Source: Chlamydiota bacterium (GTDB lineage: Bacteria > Chlamydiota > Chlamydiia > Chlamydiales > Parachlamydiaceae). Taken from it: a stretch of 56,284 nt of DNA. The number at the start of each line of letters is the position of its first letter. Positions within the stretch are counted from its first letter, which is position 1. Positions 40,630-52,104 of this stretch are shown here, one piece after another. Location of the stretch: positions 1 through 56,284 of the forward strand of contig JABDBC010000010.1 of the NCBI GenBank assembly GCA_013288825.1. The letters run 5' to 3'. The position numbers were made by a program, and so were the translations under genes. The notes under the pieces are model-generated. The model saw only the letters and a program-made list of their open reading frames with translations. It was not told where the DNA came from and did not search any database.

Positions 40630-42051
40630 ATGCTACATCCCTTTATAGGTCGTAAGAGAGAGCTGCGTTTATTAAGCGAGCTATTCCAAAAAAAATCCGC
40701 CAGCCTTGTGGTTATACGTGGAAGGCGCCGCATTGGAAAAAGCCGTCTAGCTCAGGAATTTGCGAAAAGTGTACCCCATTACGTTTTTTCGGGTCTGCCA
40801 CCTACCAGTGAAGTTTCAGCCGCAAATCAAAAAGAAGACTTCGCTCTTCAACTGCAACGAGTCATGAAAATCCCCCTGCCTCGTGCTGACGATTGGGGTG
40901 ATTTATTCTGGCACCTTGCTCAGCATACGCAAAAAGGCAAAGTTGTCCTTATTTTAGACGAAATTAGTTGGATGGGATCAAAGGATCATACCTTTCTTGG
41001 AAAGCTTAAAACTGCTTGGGATCTATATTTCAAAAGTAATCCGCAACTTGTTCTTATTCTTTGCGGTTCAATTTCAAGCTGGATAGAAGAGAATATATTG
41101 AGTAGCACAGGTTTCATGGGAAGAATCTCCTTAGATATTACATTAGAAGAACTTCCTCTGCATGAATGCAATGAGTTTTGGGATGGAAAACAACAACAAG
41201 TATCTTCGTTCGATAAATTTAAACTCTTATCCGTAACTGGCGGCGTTCCACGCTATCTAGAAGAGATTCTTCCCAACCAAAGTGCTGAAACAAACATCCA
41301 AAGATTATGTTTTCAAAAAGAGGGGTTTCTTTTTAGTGAATTTGAAAGAATTTTTTCAGATTTATTTTCACAGAGAAGCGCTACCTACAAAAAAATTGTC
41401 GAGAGATTAGCTGAGGGCCCTTGTGAGCTCAAAGATATTTATACTGCATTAGATGTTGAAAAAAGCGGTGTCATCTCCGATTATATGCAGGATCTAGTTA
41501 CTGCAGGGTTTGTTTCTCAAGACTTCACGTGGAACCTTAAAACAGGCTTGGATTCAAAATTAAGCCATTTTCGCCTTAAGGATAATTATTTGAGATTCTA
41601 TCTGAAATATATCAGCCCAAATAAAAAGAAGATTGAAAGACAAGCCTTGAAGTTACTTCCTCAGTGGCAATCAGCAATGGGATTACAGTTCGAAAATCTT
41701 GTGCTCAGCAATCGAAAAGTCATACATCAAATTCTTGGTATTGATGTTTCTGATATTGTTAATGATAATCCTTATTTTCAAAGAAAGACGATAAACTGGG
41801 CTGGTTGTCAAATAGACTATCTCATTCAAACGAGGTTTTCGACCTGTTATTTGTGTGAAATCAAATTCAGCAATCAAGAAATTTCAAGAAGTGTCATAGA
41901 TGAAGTTAAGGGAAAAATTCAAAGCTTAGCATTACCCAGAAATATGTCTACGCGGCCTGTGCTTATTCATGTCAATGGAGTTGATGAGCAAGTTTTAGAA
42001 AGTAATTTCTTTTCCTCCATCATCGATTTCAATAATATGTTGTATAAATAG
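40630..42051 (+). CDS. Archaeal-type ATPase with DUF234 C-terminus
   Basis: 473 residues from ATG 40630 (GAGGA upstream); the frame starts at 40597 but that part is operator. Walker A GRRRIGKS, Walker B VVLILDEISWM and a winged-helix plus nuclease-like DUF234 C-terminal domain (IDYLIQTRFSTCYLCEIKFS) with an E-x-K-type core. These proteins, common in archaea and some bacteria, are usually single genes of unknown role with multi-copy operator sites. Here the divergent gene is fic, but the two have different operators. Confidence 0.88.
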   Translation: MLHPFIGRKRELRLLSELFQKKSASLVVIRGRRRIGKSRLAQEFAKSVPHYVFSGLPPTSEVSAANQKEDFALQLQRVMKIPLPRADDWGDLFWHLAQHTQKGKVVLILDEISWMGSKDHTFLGKLKTAWDLYFKSNPQLVLILCGSISSWIEENILSSTGFMGRISLDITLEELPLHECNEFWDGKQQQVSSFDKFKLLSVTGGVPRYLEEILPNQSAETNIQRLCFQKEGFLFSEFERIFSDLFSQRSATYKKIVERLAEGPCELKDIYTALDVEKSGVISDYMQDLVTAGFVSQDFTWNLKTGLDSKLSHFRLKDNYLRFYLKYISPNKKKIERQALKLLPQWQSAMGLQFENLVLSNRKVIHQILGIDVSDIVNDNPYFQRKTINWAGCQIDYLIQTRFSTCYLCEIKFSNQEISRSVIDEVKGKIQSLALPRNMSTRPVLIHVNGVDEQVLESNFFSSIIDFNNMLYK

Positions 42052-42059
42052 CGAAGACA

Positions 42060-43292
42060 TTAAACATTCTGAAGGACATTCTTTTTGGAATAGATTGCCA
42101 TGCGAAATGAGGCCAATAAGCAAAGAATGCTGCTCAGAACAATCACAAAATTAAGTCCAAATTGCTCCAAACAAAGAGCTCCAATCGACGGGATCAAGGC
42201 TCCTCGGAGTCCTACAGCGATGATGTTCACGCTGCTATAGGGAGCACTATCTTCTTGTCTAGCGAAAGTCGGCCCCGACATATTCCAGCTAAGCTCATTA
42301 CCCGATTGCATAAAGCCATACATGAGGAAGGCGATATAAAGCCAACCCATTTGCACTTGTGCTGCCAGCAACAAAAATGGAAAAAGGGCAGCCAAAAGGG
42401 CGATGAGAGCTCCAAAATGGAATAGATTCACCTGCTGCATCCAACGTACCCACAAAGGAGATCCACAGGCGAATCCGACCCCCTTACACAACGTTATAGC
42501 TACGCCAAGTTCGGTGTATGAAAGATGTAGTCTATCGACAAAGAATATGGGAAGGGAAGGCTGTATGATCATCAGGCCAGATCCAATCAACATGAAGCCG
42601 ATTTGGAACTTAGTGAAATCAGATCTTTGTCGCAGGACCTCCCAGGCATTGCGCCAGGGTTGCCAGAGAGGATGGACCTCATTATGATTTGTTGGCTTGA
42701 AGGATGCGGGGTTGACTAAGATTTTCCTTTGCCAAAATTGAGAGGTCAAAGCAACAAGCGCTGCCAAGGGGAACATCCAATGCCAAGCTCCCTTCCACTC
42801 ATCCAGAACCCATCCCAAGGCAAATGGGAGAAGTCCACCGCCTAAATAACCAAAGGCTTGCGCATATGAGAACACTTTTTCTCGGGTTTTGTTTGGAACA
42901 TTTTGTTTTAAAAGCTCCATCCAAGCAGGCATCATCCCCACTTGTAAAAACATAAATAGTCCAAAGCAGAAAATCAGGTACCATGCATTATGGAAGATTG
43001 GTAGCAATAAAAACGGAAGATAAGCAATCCAACGTGCAAGGATGATGCTTGGAAGAAGACGGCTTGGTTTTGCATAAACTCGCGCGGCCCAATAAGAGGA
43101 AAAAATGGAGACCAATGGCTTCAGGGTTATAAGAAGAGCCAATTGAAATGGGGTGGCAAATAGATCTTTATACAAAATAAATGGAAGCAGGTTGAAGAGG
43201 CCCCAGAAGGGGGTGTCGAGCACACGAGTCCAGACATAGCCATCACGTGTGCGCGTGGACATAAGTTCATTACTCTGAGATTCTGTTTGCAT
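42060..43292 (-). CDS. Major facilitator superfamily transporter
   Basis: 410 residues from ATG 43292; an upstream ATG at 43349 would add a 19-residue unlikely leader, and ATG 43262 is another option. About 12 hydrophobic segments, with the MFS loop motif SYWAARVYAKPSRLLP between TM2 and TM3 in degenerate form, and LGGGLLPFALGWVLDEWKG after TM5. Substrate not deducible; the layout resembles chlamydial MFS proteins with short loops. Convergent with the ATPase gene. Confidence 0.85.
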   Translation of the reverse strand: MQTESQSNELMSTRTRDGYVWTRVLDTPFWGLFNLLPFILYKDLFATPFQLALLITLKPLVSIFSSYWAARVYAKPSRLLPSIILARWIAYLPFLLLPIFHNAWYLIFCFGLFMFLQVGMMPAWMELLKQNVPNKTREKVFSYAQAFGYLGGGLLPFALGWVLDEWKGAWHWMFPLAALVALTSQFWQRKILVNPASFKPTNHNEVHPLWQPWRNAWEVLRQRSDFTKFQIGFMLIGSGLMIIQPSLPIFFVDRLHLSYTELGVAITLCKGVGFACGSPLWVRWMQQVNLFHFGALIALLAALFPFLLLAAQVQMGWLYIAFLMYGFMQSGNELSWNMSGPTFARQEDSAPYSSVNIIAVGLRGALIPSIGALCLEQFGLNFVIVLSSILCLLASFRMAIYSKKNVLQNV

Positions 43293-43348
43293 AGACACAA
43301 AGATACACCATTCCCGCACTTTTTCATACGCTAAACAATAACAATGCA

Positions 43349-43511
43349 CATCAGGCTATTTCAAAAGATTTTACCACAGAGATCACAGAGAGAAGAAGAG
43401 AAGGAGGTAGAGATAATTAATAGGAATTGATTTTTTTCCTAATTATTCTCTAATTCCTTCTCTTCTTCTCTCTGTGATCTCTGTGGTAAAATCTTTTGGA
43501 ATAGCCTGATG
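43349..43511. repeat. Palindrome with CATCAGGCTA ends and TTTTACCACAGAGATCACAG module
   Basis: CATCAGGCTATTTCAAAAGA at 43349 pairs with TCTTTTGGAATAGCCTGATG ending 43511. The next module, AGATTTTACCACAGAGATCA, pairs with its complement at 43474-43494. Beyond the right end, GCCTATCTTGTTACTTT (43528-43544) is the AAAGTAACAAGATAGGC arm, so this copy carries the fuller family end on one side only. Confidence 0.92.
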
Positions 43512-43599
43512 CTCACTTCTGCCTGCCTATCTTGTTACTTTCGGGCTGGACAATGAGGGAAATAAGCATTATAATTTGCCACTTCCAGAGGACAAAATT

Positions 43600-46239
43600 A
43601 TGCAAACACAAAATACACGTCGCCAATTTCTTGAATATTTTAAGAAATATCAGCATGCAATCATTCCTTCCGCACCTGTATTCCCTCATGATGACCCTTC
43701 GCTACTCTTTACAAATGCTGGGATGAACCAATTCAAAGATGTTTTTCTCGGCAAGAGCAAACGGGATTATAAGCGTGCAGTAACGAGTCAGAAGTGCATT
43801 CGGGCTGGGGGCAAACATAACGATTTAGAAAATGTAGGCCACACTAGCCGCCACCTCACGTTTTTTGAAATGCTCGGCAATTTTTCTTTTGGAGATTATT
43901 TTAAATCTGAAGCAATCCGTTTTTCCTGGGAAGTGTCCACGCAGGTTTTTGGATTTGATCCAGATCGAATATGGCCGACAGTCTTTCGTGAAGACGACGA
44001 GGCTTTTGAAATGTGGAAGCAATATGTGCCTGCCGATCGGATCACAAGGTTCGATGAAAAGGATAACTTTTGGGCTATGGGAGATACGGGTCCTTGTGGT
44101 CCTTGCTCAGAATTGCTTTATGACAAAGGGGAAAAATACGGAACCGCAAAAACACCCGTCGAAGATGTCAGCGGGGAGCGTTTTTTGGAGTTTTGGAATT
44201 TGGTTTTCATGCAATACAATCGCACTGCTGATGGTGTGATGGACCCTCTTCCGCGTCCTTCGATTGACACAGGGGCTGGTCTGGAGCGCGTCATAAGTCT
44301 GCAAATGAATGTAGACAGCCTTTTTGAAACTGACGTATTACGAAGTCTGATCCGTCAAGTCGAACAGATTTCTCATGTAAAATACGATATTACTGATCAT
44401 GCGCGGGCACCTGCCTTTCGAGTGATTGCAGACCATTTACGAGCTTTGGCATTTGCCATAGCAGACGGTGTACAACCAAGCAATATTGATCGTGGCTATG
44501 TTTTACGCAAAATTCTTCGCCGAGCAGTGCGCTATGGACGTACTTTGGGCATGGAAGAACCCTTTTTGGCAAAAGTACTGCCAACACTAGTTCAAACAAT
44601 GGGAAGCGATTATCCAGAATTGACAAAAGCGCAAGGACGGATCGAAGATGTGCTTACGAATGAAGAAGAGGCTTTTCTCCGTACGTTGCGTCGTGGAGGC
44701 AATCTATTGTCTTCGATCATGGAAAACTCTCAAAAGCATAATAAACTCATTTCTGGTGATGATGCCTTTAAACTTAAAGACACCTATGGTTTGCCCATTG
44801 AAGAGATCTTGCTAATGGCAAAAGATGCAGAACTTTCTGTCGATTTAGAACGCTATCAACAATTAGAACAGCAAGCACGTGAACGTTCTCGAAATACACA
44901 AAAAACAAGCCAACAACTTGCGACGAGCAATCTTTTTGCAGATTACGTTCACAAAAATAAAGAGTGCGTATTTCTCGGATATGATCAAACAACGGCTCAA
45001 GGTCACATTACAGCACTTGTAATGAATGATGAATTTGTCACTCAAATGAACGCTGGCGACGAAGGGATTGTGATTTTGGATCAAACCCCCTTTTATGCAG
45101 AAATGGGAGGACAAGTAGGCGATACTGGAACCATTCAAAGCGCTCAAGCCGCCTTCACTGTCACAGATTGTACTTCCCCGTTTAAAGGCGTTATTGGGCA
45201 TGTTGGTAAGTTGCAAAATGGCCAATTGAATGTCGGAGATCTTGTAACGGCAACAGTAGATGTCACACGACGTCACAAAATTCAGAGAAATCATACCGCA
45301 ACACATCTTTTGCATTGGGCGCTACATAAAATCTTAGGAGAGCATGTGAAGCAAGCGGGTTCTGTGGTTGATCCTGCGAGACTTCGATTTGATTTTAGCC
45401 ATCACAAATCCCTTTCAAAAGAAGAAATCGAGCAAATCGAGAACATCGTCAATCAAAAAATTCGCGAAAATACTACCGTATCACTCTATGAAATACCCTA
45501 TGAAGAGGCCCAAAAAAAACAGGATATTAAGCAATTTTTTGGGGAGAAATATGATTCCCGAGTTCGCGTTGTCGACATTGATTTTTCGAAAGAACTCTGT
45601 GGAGGAACTCATGTCAGCGCTCTTGGCAGCATAGGTCTATTTAGAATAGCCAAAGAAAGCAGCATTGCAGCAGGAATGCGCCGCATCGAAGCTGTGACTG
45701 GAGAGGATGCTGAAGCGCTGTCTCGTCAAAGTGAAGAATTAGTACACCAAACAGCAACTCTCTTGAAAACTCAGCCTCAGAAATTGTATGAACGGGTTGA
45801 GAAGCTATTAGAGGAAAACAAAAAGCTTTCTCAAGAACTCAAAAACGCCAAAAAAGGGCAGACTGCGACTCTTGTCACACAATTGGTTTCAAATGGAGAA
45901 CCTCTAAAACAAGGCACGCTAGTTATAGCACAAGTCGACTTGCCTCCTGAAGAACTGCGCAGTTGTGCTGAAGAGGTTGTTGCCAAGCTGAAGTCGGGAA
46001 TTGTTGTCTTGGGAATGGCAGAAACAGAAAAATGTCAGTTATTTGTCCGCGTCAGCGATGATTTGGGAGCAAAAGGAATTCAAGCTGTAGAAATTATTAA
46101 AGCCATTGCACCAATTATTGAAGGTTCCGGAGGCGGTAAGCAGAATAGTGCGCAAGCTGGCGGAAAGGCCCCTCATAAGATTGAAGAAGCTTTAGCAACG
46201 GCTAAAGAGTTTATAAAAGAAAAATATGGGCTATTTTAG
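43600..46239 (+). CDS. alaS: Alanyl-tRNA synthetase
   Basis: 879 residues from ATG 43600 (AGAGG eight bases before); the frame opens at a TTG 43576. Class II catalytic core with motif 2 near [20 protein letters not shown] and motif 3 DTGAGLERV; editing domain HTATHLLHW with the later CGGTH pair of zinc ligands; C-terminal C-Ala domain ([13 protein letters not shown]). Attaches alanine to tRNA-Ala and removes mischarged Ser/Gly. The alaS-mfd order is the one seen in Chlamydia. Confidence 0.96.
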   Translation: MQTQNTRRQFLEYFKKYQHAIIPSAPVFPHDDPSLLFTNAGMNQFKDVFLGKSKRDYKRAVTSQKCIRAGGKHNDLENVGHTSRHLTFFEMLGNFSFGDYFKSEAIRFSWEVSTQVFGFDPDRIWPTVFREDDEAFEMWKQYVPADRITRFDEKDNFWAMGDTGPCGPCSELLYDKGEKYGTAKTPVEDVSGERFLEFWNLVFMQYNRTADGVMDPLPRPSIDTGAGLERVISLQMNVDSLFETDVLRSLIRQVEQISHVKYDITDHARAPAFRVIADHLRALAFAIADGVQPSNIDRGYVLRKILRRAVRYGRTLGMEEPFLAKVLPTLVQTMGSDYPELTKAQGRIEDVLTNEEEAFLRTLRRGGNLLSSIMENSQKHNKLISGDDAFKLKDTYGLPIEEILLMAKDAELSVDLERYQQLEQQARERSRNTQKTSQQLATSNLFADYVHKNKECVFLGYDQTTAQGHITALVMNDEFVTQMNAGDEGIVILDQTPFYAEMGGQVGDTGTIQSAQAAFTVTDCTSPFKGVIGHVGKLQNGQLNVGDLVTATVDVTRRHKIQRNHTATHLLHWALHKILGEHVKQAGSVVDPARLRFDFSHHKSLSKEEIEQIENIVNQKIRENTTVSLYEIPYEEAQKKQDIKQFFGEKYDSRVRVVDIDFSKELCGGTHVSALGSIGLFRIAKESSIAAGMRRIEAVTGEDAEALSRQSEELVHQTATLLKTQPQKLYERVEKLLEENKKLSQELKNAKKGQTATLVTQLVSNGEPLKQGTLVIAQVDLPPEELRSCAEEVVAKLKSGIVVLGMAETEKCQLFVRVSDDLGAKGIQAVEIIKAIAPIIEGSGGGKQNSAQAGGKAPHKIEEALATAKEFIKEKYGLF

Positions 46240-49200
46240 AATGATCTTGAATCAATTACTTGCTAATGATCAATTGCGTGCTTTAGAACATGCTTTGCAA
46301 TCTGACTCCTCCGTTCTCATTGAAGAGCTGTGGAATACTCCCAAAGCCCTTGTGGCTGCTATTGCCCAAAAAGCAACGGGAAAACAAGTACTAATGCTGA
46401 CTGGAGCTAGCCAAGAAGAGGTGCAGCTCTATAACAATTTTGCCTTTTTCACCGATGCCCCAGTGTTAGATTTTCCTGCATGGGAAACCCTCCCTTCTGA
46501 TCAGATAGCTCCAAGCCCAGACATTGTGGGAGATCGTTATAAGGCCTTGCGTGAAGTGTCCACAGCTGCACAGCCCTACATCATTTTAACTGGTCTGCAA
46601 GCGTGCTTGCAAAGAGTGATATCCCGCGAGAGCTTTCATAAGTTATACCTCACACTCCGCGTGGGGGAATCCTTCCCTTTGCAGAAATTGATAGAACGTC
46701 TTTCAGAAATGGGGTACAAACGGCAGCCTATCGCCTCTGATAAAGGGGAATTTGCAGTTCGTGGCGGTATTGTCGATGTGTTTCCTGTATCGACACCCGA
46801 ACCCTACCGAATAGAGTTTTGGGGAGATGATATTGACTCCTTGCGAACATATGATCCCATTGGTCAGAAATCGATTTTACCCATTCAAGAAGCAAATATT
46901 CCTCCCGCACAAGAGCTCGAACTCTTGAAAAAAAGCACTCACACCAACTCTGTAATTGATTATTTGGGAAAAGATACGCTGATTATTTTAGATGATCTCG
47001 TTGCTCTAGAAGACCGGTATGCAAATTTGGTGAATATTGGCGGAACCCCTTCGAGTGCTTTTAGCAGCATCGAGGCCTTTTTAGATCAAATCCAGCCGCT
47101 GCAGAAAATTTTTCTTACTCAACAACCGATTGAGGAATTAAGCGAAGTACGCGTTTTAGATAAGCAGCAAGGAGCGGGCTACTATTCTGAGAAAGCATCC
47201 CTATACAAATTATCATTTCAAATGTTCAATCGGGAGTGGGAAGCAAAGCGATGGCAAAATCCATTTGTTCCTATCGGCAGCTACTTAGTTCCTCAAGCAT
47301 CTGAAAACCTGGAAATATCCGGACAAGATATCCTGAGTGCCCTTCATAAATTGCCTCACGCAGATTTCAAACTGCATGTGTTATGCGCAACAGAACGGGA
47401 AGAAGCGGCGTTTCAGGAAAAAATTCAGCATGGCAAGATCTCCATTCCACAACAGACCACATTTCACATTAATTATTTATCGAGTGGTTTTGTTCTGCCT
47501 GACTCACACCTGATGATTTTGCCAATGACAGAGGTCACTCAACGCTTCAAAATCCGACGTCAAAAACAGCGTAGCACTTACCATACGACCCCTTCAGAGA
47601 TGTACGATCTTCTTCCCGGTGAGATGGTCGTTCACATGAATAATGGAATAGGCCGTTTTCTCGGTATTGAAAAGCGTCCTGATCATAATGGAATCCCCTC
47701 AGAATTCTTCCAAATTGAATACGCAAATGAATCTAAGCTTTATGTCCCCATCAGCCAAGCCTATCTCATAAGCAAATATATAGGCGCTAATGAGGAAGAG
47801 CCTAAAATGCATACTTTAGGAAGCTCCCGTTGGAAAACGACGAAGGAAAAAACAGAAAATGCTATTTTAGTCTATGCCAAAGACCTCCTAGAGCTTTATG
47901 CAAAACGCTCGATGCAGCCTGGGTATGTCTATGCAACTGATAGTCCGGATATGTTGGAATTTGAAGAAAACTTTCCCTATCAAGAAACCGAAGACCAGTT
48001 AGCTGCAATAGAAGCCATTAAGAAAGATATGGTGTCGACAAAAACGATGGACCGACTGGTCTGTGGAGACGTCGGCTATGGCAAGACAGAAGTTGCCATG
48101 CGTGCAGCCTTTAAAGCGGTGGTGGATGGAAAAAAACAGGTTGCAGTGCTTGTTCCCACGACTGTATTAGCCATGCAGCATTTTGAGAACTTTTGTGCGC
48201 GCATGGCAAACTTCCCCGTTACTATTGGGGTTTTGTCCCGTTTTCGTTCCGCAAAAGAAATACGCGAAACACTGGAAGGTGTCGCCAAAGGAACTGTTGA
48301 CATTGTCATTGGCACGCATCGGATCATTAGTGAAGATGTCAAATTCAAAGACCTTGGTTTAATTATCATCGACGAAGAACAACGCTTTGGCGTTAAAGCT
48401 AAGGAGCATTTAAAGAAAATTCAACTCAATGTCGATTGCTTGACATTGTCTGCGACACCAATTCCGAGAACTTTACATATGTCTCTCGTAGGTGCCCGAG
48501 AGATGTCTGTAATCAATACACCACCGCAAGATCGACTTCCTATTAGTACAATCGTCACAGAGCCTAACGACCAGGTTTTAAAAAACGCATTGCTTCGGGA
48601 ATTGGCTCGAGATGGGCAGGCGTTCATCATTCACAATCGAGTGGAAACAATCTATGAGACTGCTGATCATGTTAAGAAGCTGCTGCCACAAGCTCGTGTG
48701 GCTGTAGGGCATGGACAAATGCATTCGGATGAAATCGATCAGGTCTTTCATGCCTTTAAAAATGGCCAAATCGATGTTCTTGTCGCTACTACAATCGTTG
48801 AGAACGGAATCGACATTCCCAATGCAAATACAATCCTCATCGAACGAGCTGACCATTTCGGCTTGGCAGATCTTTATCAGCTAAGGGGGCGGGTTGGAAG
48901 ATGGAACAGAAGGGCATATGCCTATTTCCTTGTACGAGGTCTCCATAAATTAACCGACACCTCACGTAAGCGTTTGAATGCATTAGCTGAATCCTCAGGC
49001 TATGGAGGGGGGATGAAGCTGGCGATGCGGGATTTAGAAATAAGAGGAGCTGGAAATATTTTAGGAACTGAACAATCGGGACATGTAGCTGCGATTGGAT
49101 TCCACTTGTACTGCAAAATGTTAAAAAGGGCCGTTAAAACATTTCAAGGTCAGGCTCCTGTTACCATGTATGATACAAAAATAGAGATTCCTATTGATGC

Positions 49201-49561
49201 ACGTTTGCCAGAAGATTATATTAATGAAGTCACGCTGCGCATGGAGTTTTATCAGCGCTTTGGTGAAGCGGTGTCTTGGGAAGAAGTGGATGGGATTTGG
49301 GAAGAAATACAAGACCGGTTCGGCACACCACCAAAACCTGCCGAAGCGCTTTATCATTTGTCGCGCATCCGCGTATTTGCTGCCCGCAATGGGTTCACAC
49401 ACATCAAAGTTGATAAACTTACTCTCTTGGCGGAACAACGGCAAGGGGGAAAAGTGCTCAGTAAGCAAATAATTATTGGAAAAGTATCTGATCCAAAAAC
49501 ATTAGAATCCTGTATAGTCGAGGCAGCAAAACGGGACTTCAAAATACAACAAGATTCATGA
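46226..49561 (+). CDS. mfd: Transcription-repair coupling factor Mfd
   Basis: 1111 residues, normal length; ATG 46241 is an alternative start that avoids the 14-base overlap with alaS. UvrB-homology region ([20 protein letters not shown]), RNA-polymerase-interaction region ([20 protein letters not shown]), and translocase motifs [11 protein letters not shown] (Walker A), [20 protein letters not shown] and [14 protein letters not shown]-terminal domain follows ([17 protein letters not shown]). Releases stalled RNA polymerase and recruits UvrA. Confidence 0.96.
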   Translation: MGYFRMILNQLLANDQLRALEHALQSDSSVLIEELWNTPKALVAAIAQKATGKQVLMLTGASQEEVQLYNNFAFFTDAPVLDFPAWETLPSDQIAPSPDIVGDRYKALREVSTAAQPYIILTGLQACLQRVISRESFHKLYLTLRVGESFPLQKLIERLSEMGYKRQPIASDKGEFAVRGGIVDVFPVSTPEPYRIEFWGDDIDSLRTYDPIGQKSILPIQEANIPPAQELELLKKSTHTNSVIDYLGKDTLIILDDLVALEDRYANLVNIGGTPSSAFSSIEAFLDQIQPLQKIFLTQQPIEELSEVRVLDKQQGAGYYSEKASLYKLSFQMFNREWEAKRWQNPFVPIGSYLVPQASENLEISGQDILSALHKLPHADFKLHVLCATEREEAAFQEKIQHGKISIPQQTTFHINYLSSGFVLPDSHLMILPMTEVTQRFKIRRQKQRSTYHTTPSEMYDLLPGEMVVHMNNGIGRFLGIEKRPDHNGIPSEFFQIEYANESKLYVPISQAYLISKYIGANEEEPKMHTLGSSRWKTTKEKTENAILVYAKDLLELYAKRSMQPGYVYATDSPDMLEFEENFPYQETEDQLAAIEAIKKDMVSTKTMDRLVCGDVGYGKTEVAMRAAFKAVVDGKKQVAVLVPTTVLAMQHFENFCARMANFPVTIGVLSRFRSAKEIRETLEGVAKGTVDIVIGTHRIISEDVKFKDLGLIIIDEEQRFGVKAKEHLKKIQLNVDCLTLSATPIPRTLHMSLVGAREMSVINTPPQDRLPISTIVTEPNDQVLKNALLRELARDGQAFIIHNRVETIYETADHVKKLLPQARVAVGHGQMHSDEIDQVFHAFKNGQIDVLVATTIVENGIDIPNANTILIERADHFGLADLYQLRGRVGRWNRRAYAYFLVRGLHKLTDTSRKRLNALAESSGYGGGMKLAMRDLEIRGAGNILGTEQSGHVAAIGFHLYCKMLKRAVKTFQGQAPVTMYDTKIEIPIDARLPEDYINEVTLRMEFYQRFGEAVSWEEVDGIWEEIQDRFGTPPKPAEALYHLSRIRVFAARNGFTHIKVDKLTLLAEQRQGGKVLSKQIIIGKVSDPKTLESCIVEAAKRDFKIQQDS

Positions 49562-49618
49562 ACCTGTAACAGAATTTACAAACATTTGTACATAAATATA
49601 AATATCACGCTGGTGTAG

Positions 49619-49843
49619 AAAACGACTTGGTAGAAAAGTAACAGGATATGCAGGATCGCAAGCGGCAGGATAGGAAGGATAATGAGCATCCACTTGTAAT
49701 TTCAAAAGAATTGCCAATTGAGCTGCGGCCCCCGGCCGCAGCTCAATTGGCAATTCTTTGAATATCAAGAGGATAAACACTATCCTTCCTATCCTGCCGC
49801 TTGCGATCCTGCATATCCTGTTACTTTTCTACCAAGTCGTTTC
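49619..49843. repeat. 225-bp nearly perfect palindrome
   Basis: AACGACTTGGTAGAAAAGTA (49621) pairs with TACTTTTCTACCAAGTCGTT ending about 49841. Modules: AAAAGTAACAGGATATGCAG, GATCGCAAGCGGCAGGATAG, and centre GCCAATTGAGCTGCGGCC/GGCCGCAGCTCAATTGGC. Its outer modules are almost identical to those at 51877-51931. It fills most of the gap 49562-49905, which has no other content. Confidence 0.95.
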
Positions 49844-49905
49844 CTATCGACCTGTGGAATAGGCTTGTTCGTGGTTGAATTGCTGAAAAACATAAGGAAT
49901 GTTAT

Positions 49906-50397
49906 ATGTCGATGATTGTGCGAACTGGCATTGGGCAAGATAGCCATCGATTTCTCTCTCCAGATGCTTCCAAACCATGTATTATCGCAGGCTTAATTTT
50001 TGAAGATACTCCCGGTTTCAACGCAAATTCTGATGGTGATGTCGTGTTTCACGCTATCTGTAATGCCATTTCATCTGTAACAGGAGTTCTTATTTTAGGG
50101 GCCATTGCAGATGATCTTTGCATTAAAGCTGGAATCACAGATAGTGAAGTCTATCTTAAAGAAGGGGTCAAAACACTTGGAAATCAAAAAATTTCTCATG
50201 TTGCCGTCACGATTGAAGGGAAAAAGCCCCATTTTAAAAAGAGAATTCCCGATATGCGGGGCAATATAGCTCGAGTCATGGGATTGAACATTTCACAGGT
50301 AGGCATTACAGCTACTTCTGGAGAGGGACTTACAGATTTTGGCTGCGGCGACGGCGTGCAATGTTTTGTAATCATAACAACACAAGAAGTCTACTGA
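49906..50397 (+). CDS. ispF: 2-C-methyl-D-erythritol 2,4-cyclodiphosphate synthase
   Basis: 163 residues. Zinc ligands Asp12, His14 (GIGQDSHRF) and His49 (DGDVVFHA), plus the C-terminal [11 protein letters not shown] block, define IspF, the fifth step of the MEP isoprenoid pathway. AAGGA lies before the ATG. The loop after [15 protein letters not shown] departs slightly from the usual G-x-G-D-IG-H, where H and P are replaced, but the core is intact. Followed after 7 bases by the pelG-like gene. Confidence 0.93.
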   Translation: MSMIVRTGIGQDSHRFLSPDASKPCIIAGLIFEDTPGFNANSDGDVVFHAICNAISSVTGVLILGAIADDLCIKAGITDSEVYLKEGVKTLGNQKISHVAVTIEGKKPHFKKRIPDMRGNIARVMGLNISQVGITATSGEGLTDFGCGDGVQCFVIITTQEVY

Positions 50398-50404
50398 GGG
50401 ATTT

Positions 50405-51820
50405 ATGGCAGGTGTAGGTTTTGCCTTACGGCAAATGCTTCAGCAAAATAATCTGACAGGCGTGCTAAGAGGCTACTTATACTCTGTCATGGTCTCTTCG
50501 GGATATTGGATTGCCACTGTTCTTATTCTTGCCTTTCTGCATCTATTTACAAGCTATTATTTAGGCTTCACAGAGCCTGTAAAAGAATTTCGTGCAATTA
50601 TTTTCTATAACTTTGCATTCTCTTTAATTATCTCTGCTCCCATCACAGTTTTAGTCACTCGATACCTCTCAGACAGCGTTTATACTAATAATTTCAATAA
50701 TACCTCAGGTATTCTCATTGGATCCCTTTTGTTGCTATTAGGATGTTCTTTTCCTATTCCGATCATTTTTTATATATTCTTCGCCAAAATGTCTGCGGTA
50801 ACGGCTTTTTTAGCGATTGTGAATTTTATGATTGTGACCTCCATTTGGCTCTGCATGGTTTTTTTAACAAGCCTAAAATACTACACTACAGTCACATGGG
50901 GGATTGTGATCGGATCTATCCTTGCAGTAGCTTCTGGAACCTATCTCCATTCCTTATACGGAGAAATAGGTTTGCTTCTAGGATTTAATATTGGGTCCGC
51001 TTTTATTTTAATATCGCTCCTGGCATCCATATTGGCCTCATATTCCCCTAAAATTTCCGAACCGTTTGACCTTTTGCCCTATTTCAAAAAGTACTGGGTG
51101 ATAGCTCTTGGGGGTCTTTGTTACAACTTAGCTATTTGGATTGATAAGGGCATCATGCTATTTGCCCCGGAAGCTGAGGTGCTCTCGAACAATCTGTTAG
51201 TTTATCCAACATACAACACTTTGATGTTTTTGGCGTATTTAACAATTATTCCGGTGATGGCTTCTTTCGTGCTGAATCAGGAAACGGATTTTTTTGAGCA
51301 CTATGTAAGGTTTTATCAGGGAATTTTAGAGCATAATAACTATGGAGAAATACAGAACCGATATCAAGCTTTACTGAAGTCGATGAGAAGTCTTTTTTAT
51401 AATGCTTTTTTAATACAAGGTGTCATTTGCATTGTCACCCTTATCATGGCTCCAGCCATACTAGAGTATTTACAAATTTCTCTTTATAACATTGGAACAT
51501 TTCGATATGCCATCATTGGAGCATCATTTCAAATAATCACTCTATTTGCTATCATTTTGCTCTCGTATTACGACTATCAAAGAGGAGCCGTTGCAGTGCA
51601 GATTGTTTTTCTATGCACGAATGCGCTATTTACTCTGGTTACGTTAAAAATGGGACCGATTTATTATGGTTTGGGCTATTGTCTTTCAGCAATTGTTACC
51701 TTTTTAGTGGCCGGAATCATTCTAGAAACCTATGTGAACAGACTCGTCTATCATACATTTATCACGCAAAACACCTCCATCGCCGAGCTAAAACAGACTC
51801 ACCATGCAACGTCTCAGTAG
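50405..51820 (+). CDS. PelG-like polysaccharide exporter
   Basis: 471 residues, about 12 membrane segments. The start MAGVGFALRQMLQQNNLTGV and the following MVSSGYWIATVLIL match the PelG family (Wzx/MATE-like flippase of the Pel exopolysaccharide), and the cytoplasmic stretch LNQETDFFEHYVRFYQGILE fits too. No other pel genes (pelF, pelA, pelB) are near, so either they lie elsewhere or the protein has another role. GAGGG precedes the ATG, and the gene is probably co-transcribed with ispF. Confidence 0.8.
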   Translation: MAGVGFALRQMLQQNNLTGVLRGYLYSVMVSSGYWIATVLILAFLHLFTSYYLGFTEPVKEFRAIIFYNFAFSLIISAPITVLVTRYLSDSVYTNNFNNTSGILIGSLLLLLGCSFPIPIIFYIFFAKMSAVTAFLAIVNFMIVTSIWLCMVFLTSLKYYTTVTWGIVIGSILAVASGTYLHSLYGEIGLLLGFNIGSAFILISLLASILASYSPKISEPFDLLPYFKKYWVIALGGLCYNLAIWIDKGIMLFAPEAEVLSNNLLVYPTYNTLMFLAYLTIIPVMASFVLNQETDFFEHYVRFYQGILEHNNYGEIQNRYQALLKSMRSLFYNAFLIQGVICIVTLIMAPAILEYLQISLYNIGTFRYAIIGASFQIITLFAIILLSYYDYQRGAVAVQIVFLCTNALFTLVTLKMGPIYYGLGYCLSAIVTFLVAGIILETYVNRLVYHTFITQNTSIAELKQTHHATSQ

Positions 51821-51876
51821 AAAATTAACAGGATTTGCAGGCATACGCATCACACTAAAGCCTGAAACGTCGAAGA

Positions 51877-52040
51877 AGAAAAGTAACAGGATATGCAGGA
51901 TCGCAAGCGGCAGGATAAGAAGGATAGTAAGCATCCTCTCTTTAAAGGATGAAATATGAAGACTGAAGGATGAATTCTGTTATACAATTGCTCTTCTTTA
52001 TCCTTCAGCCTTCATATTTCATCCTTTAAAGAGGTGGATG
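51877..52040. repeat. Mosaic repeat: family arm plus an internal hairpin
   Basis: 51877-51931 is the AAAAGTAACAGGATATGCAG and GATCGCAAGCGGCAGGAT arm without its partner. From 51932, GCATCCTCTCTTTAAAGGAT and the following GAAATATGAA pair with TTCATATTTCATCCTTTAAA (52006-52030), a new inner hairpin. A degenerate GCATCACACTAAAGCCTG segment (51847-51864) resembles the GCATCAGGCTA end. Confidence 0.85.
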
Positions 52041-52104
52041 TGCGGGTTGACTCATTTTCTGATTACGGGTATAATTTGCTTTATTTTTAACCCGTTGTAT
52101 CTCA

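Noticed and set aside
49556-49915. Two short frames, both encoding YPSYPAACDPAYPVTFLPSRF-like text
   Set aside because: Mirror translations of the arms of the palindrome 49619-49843.
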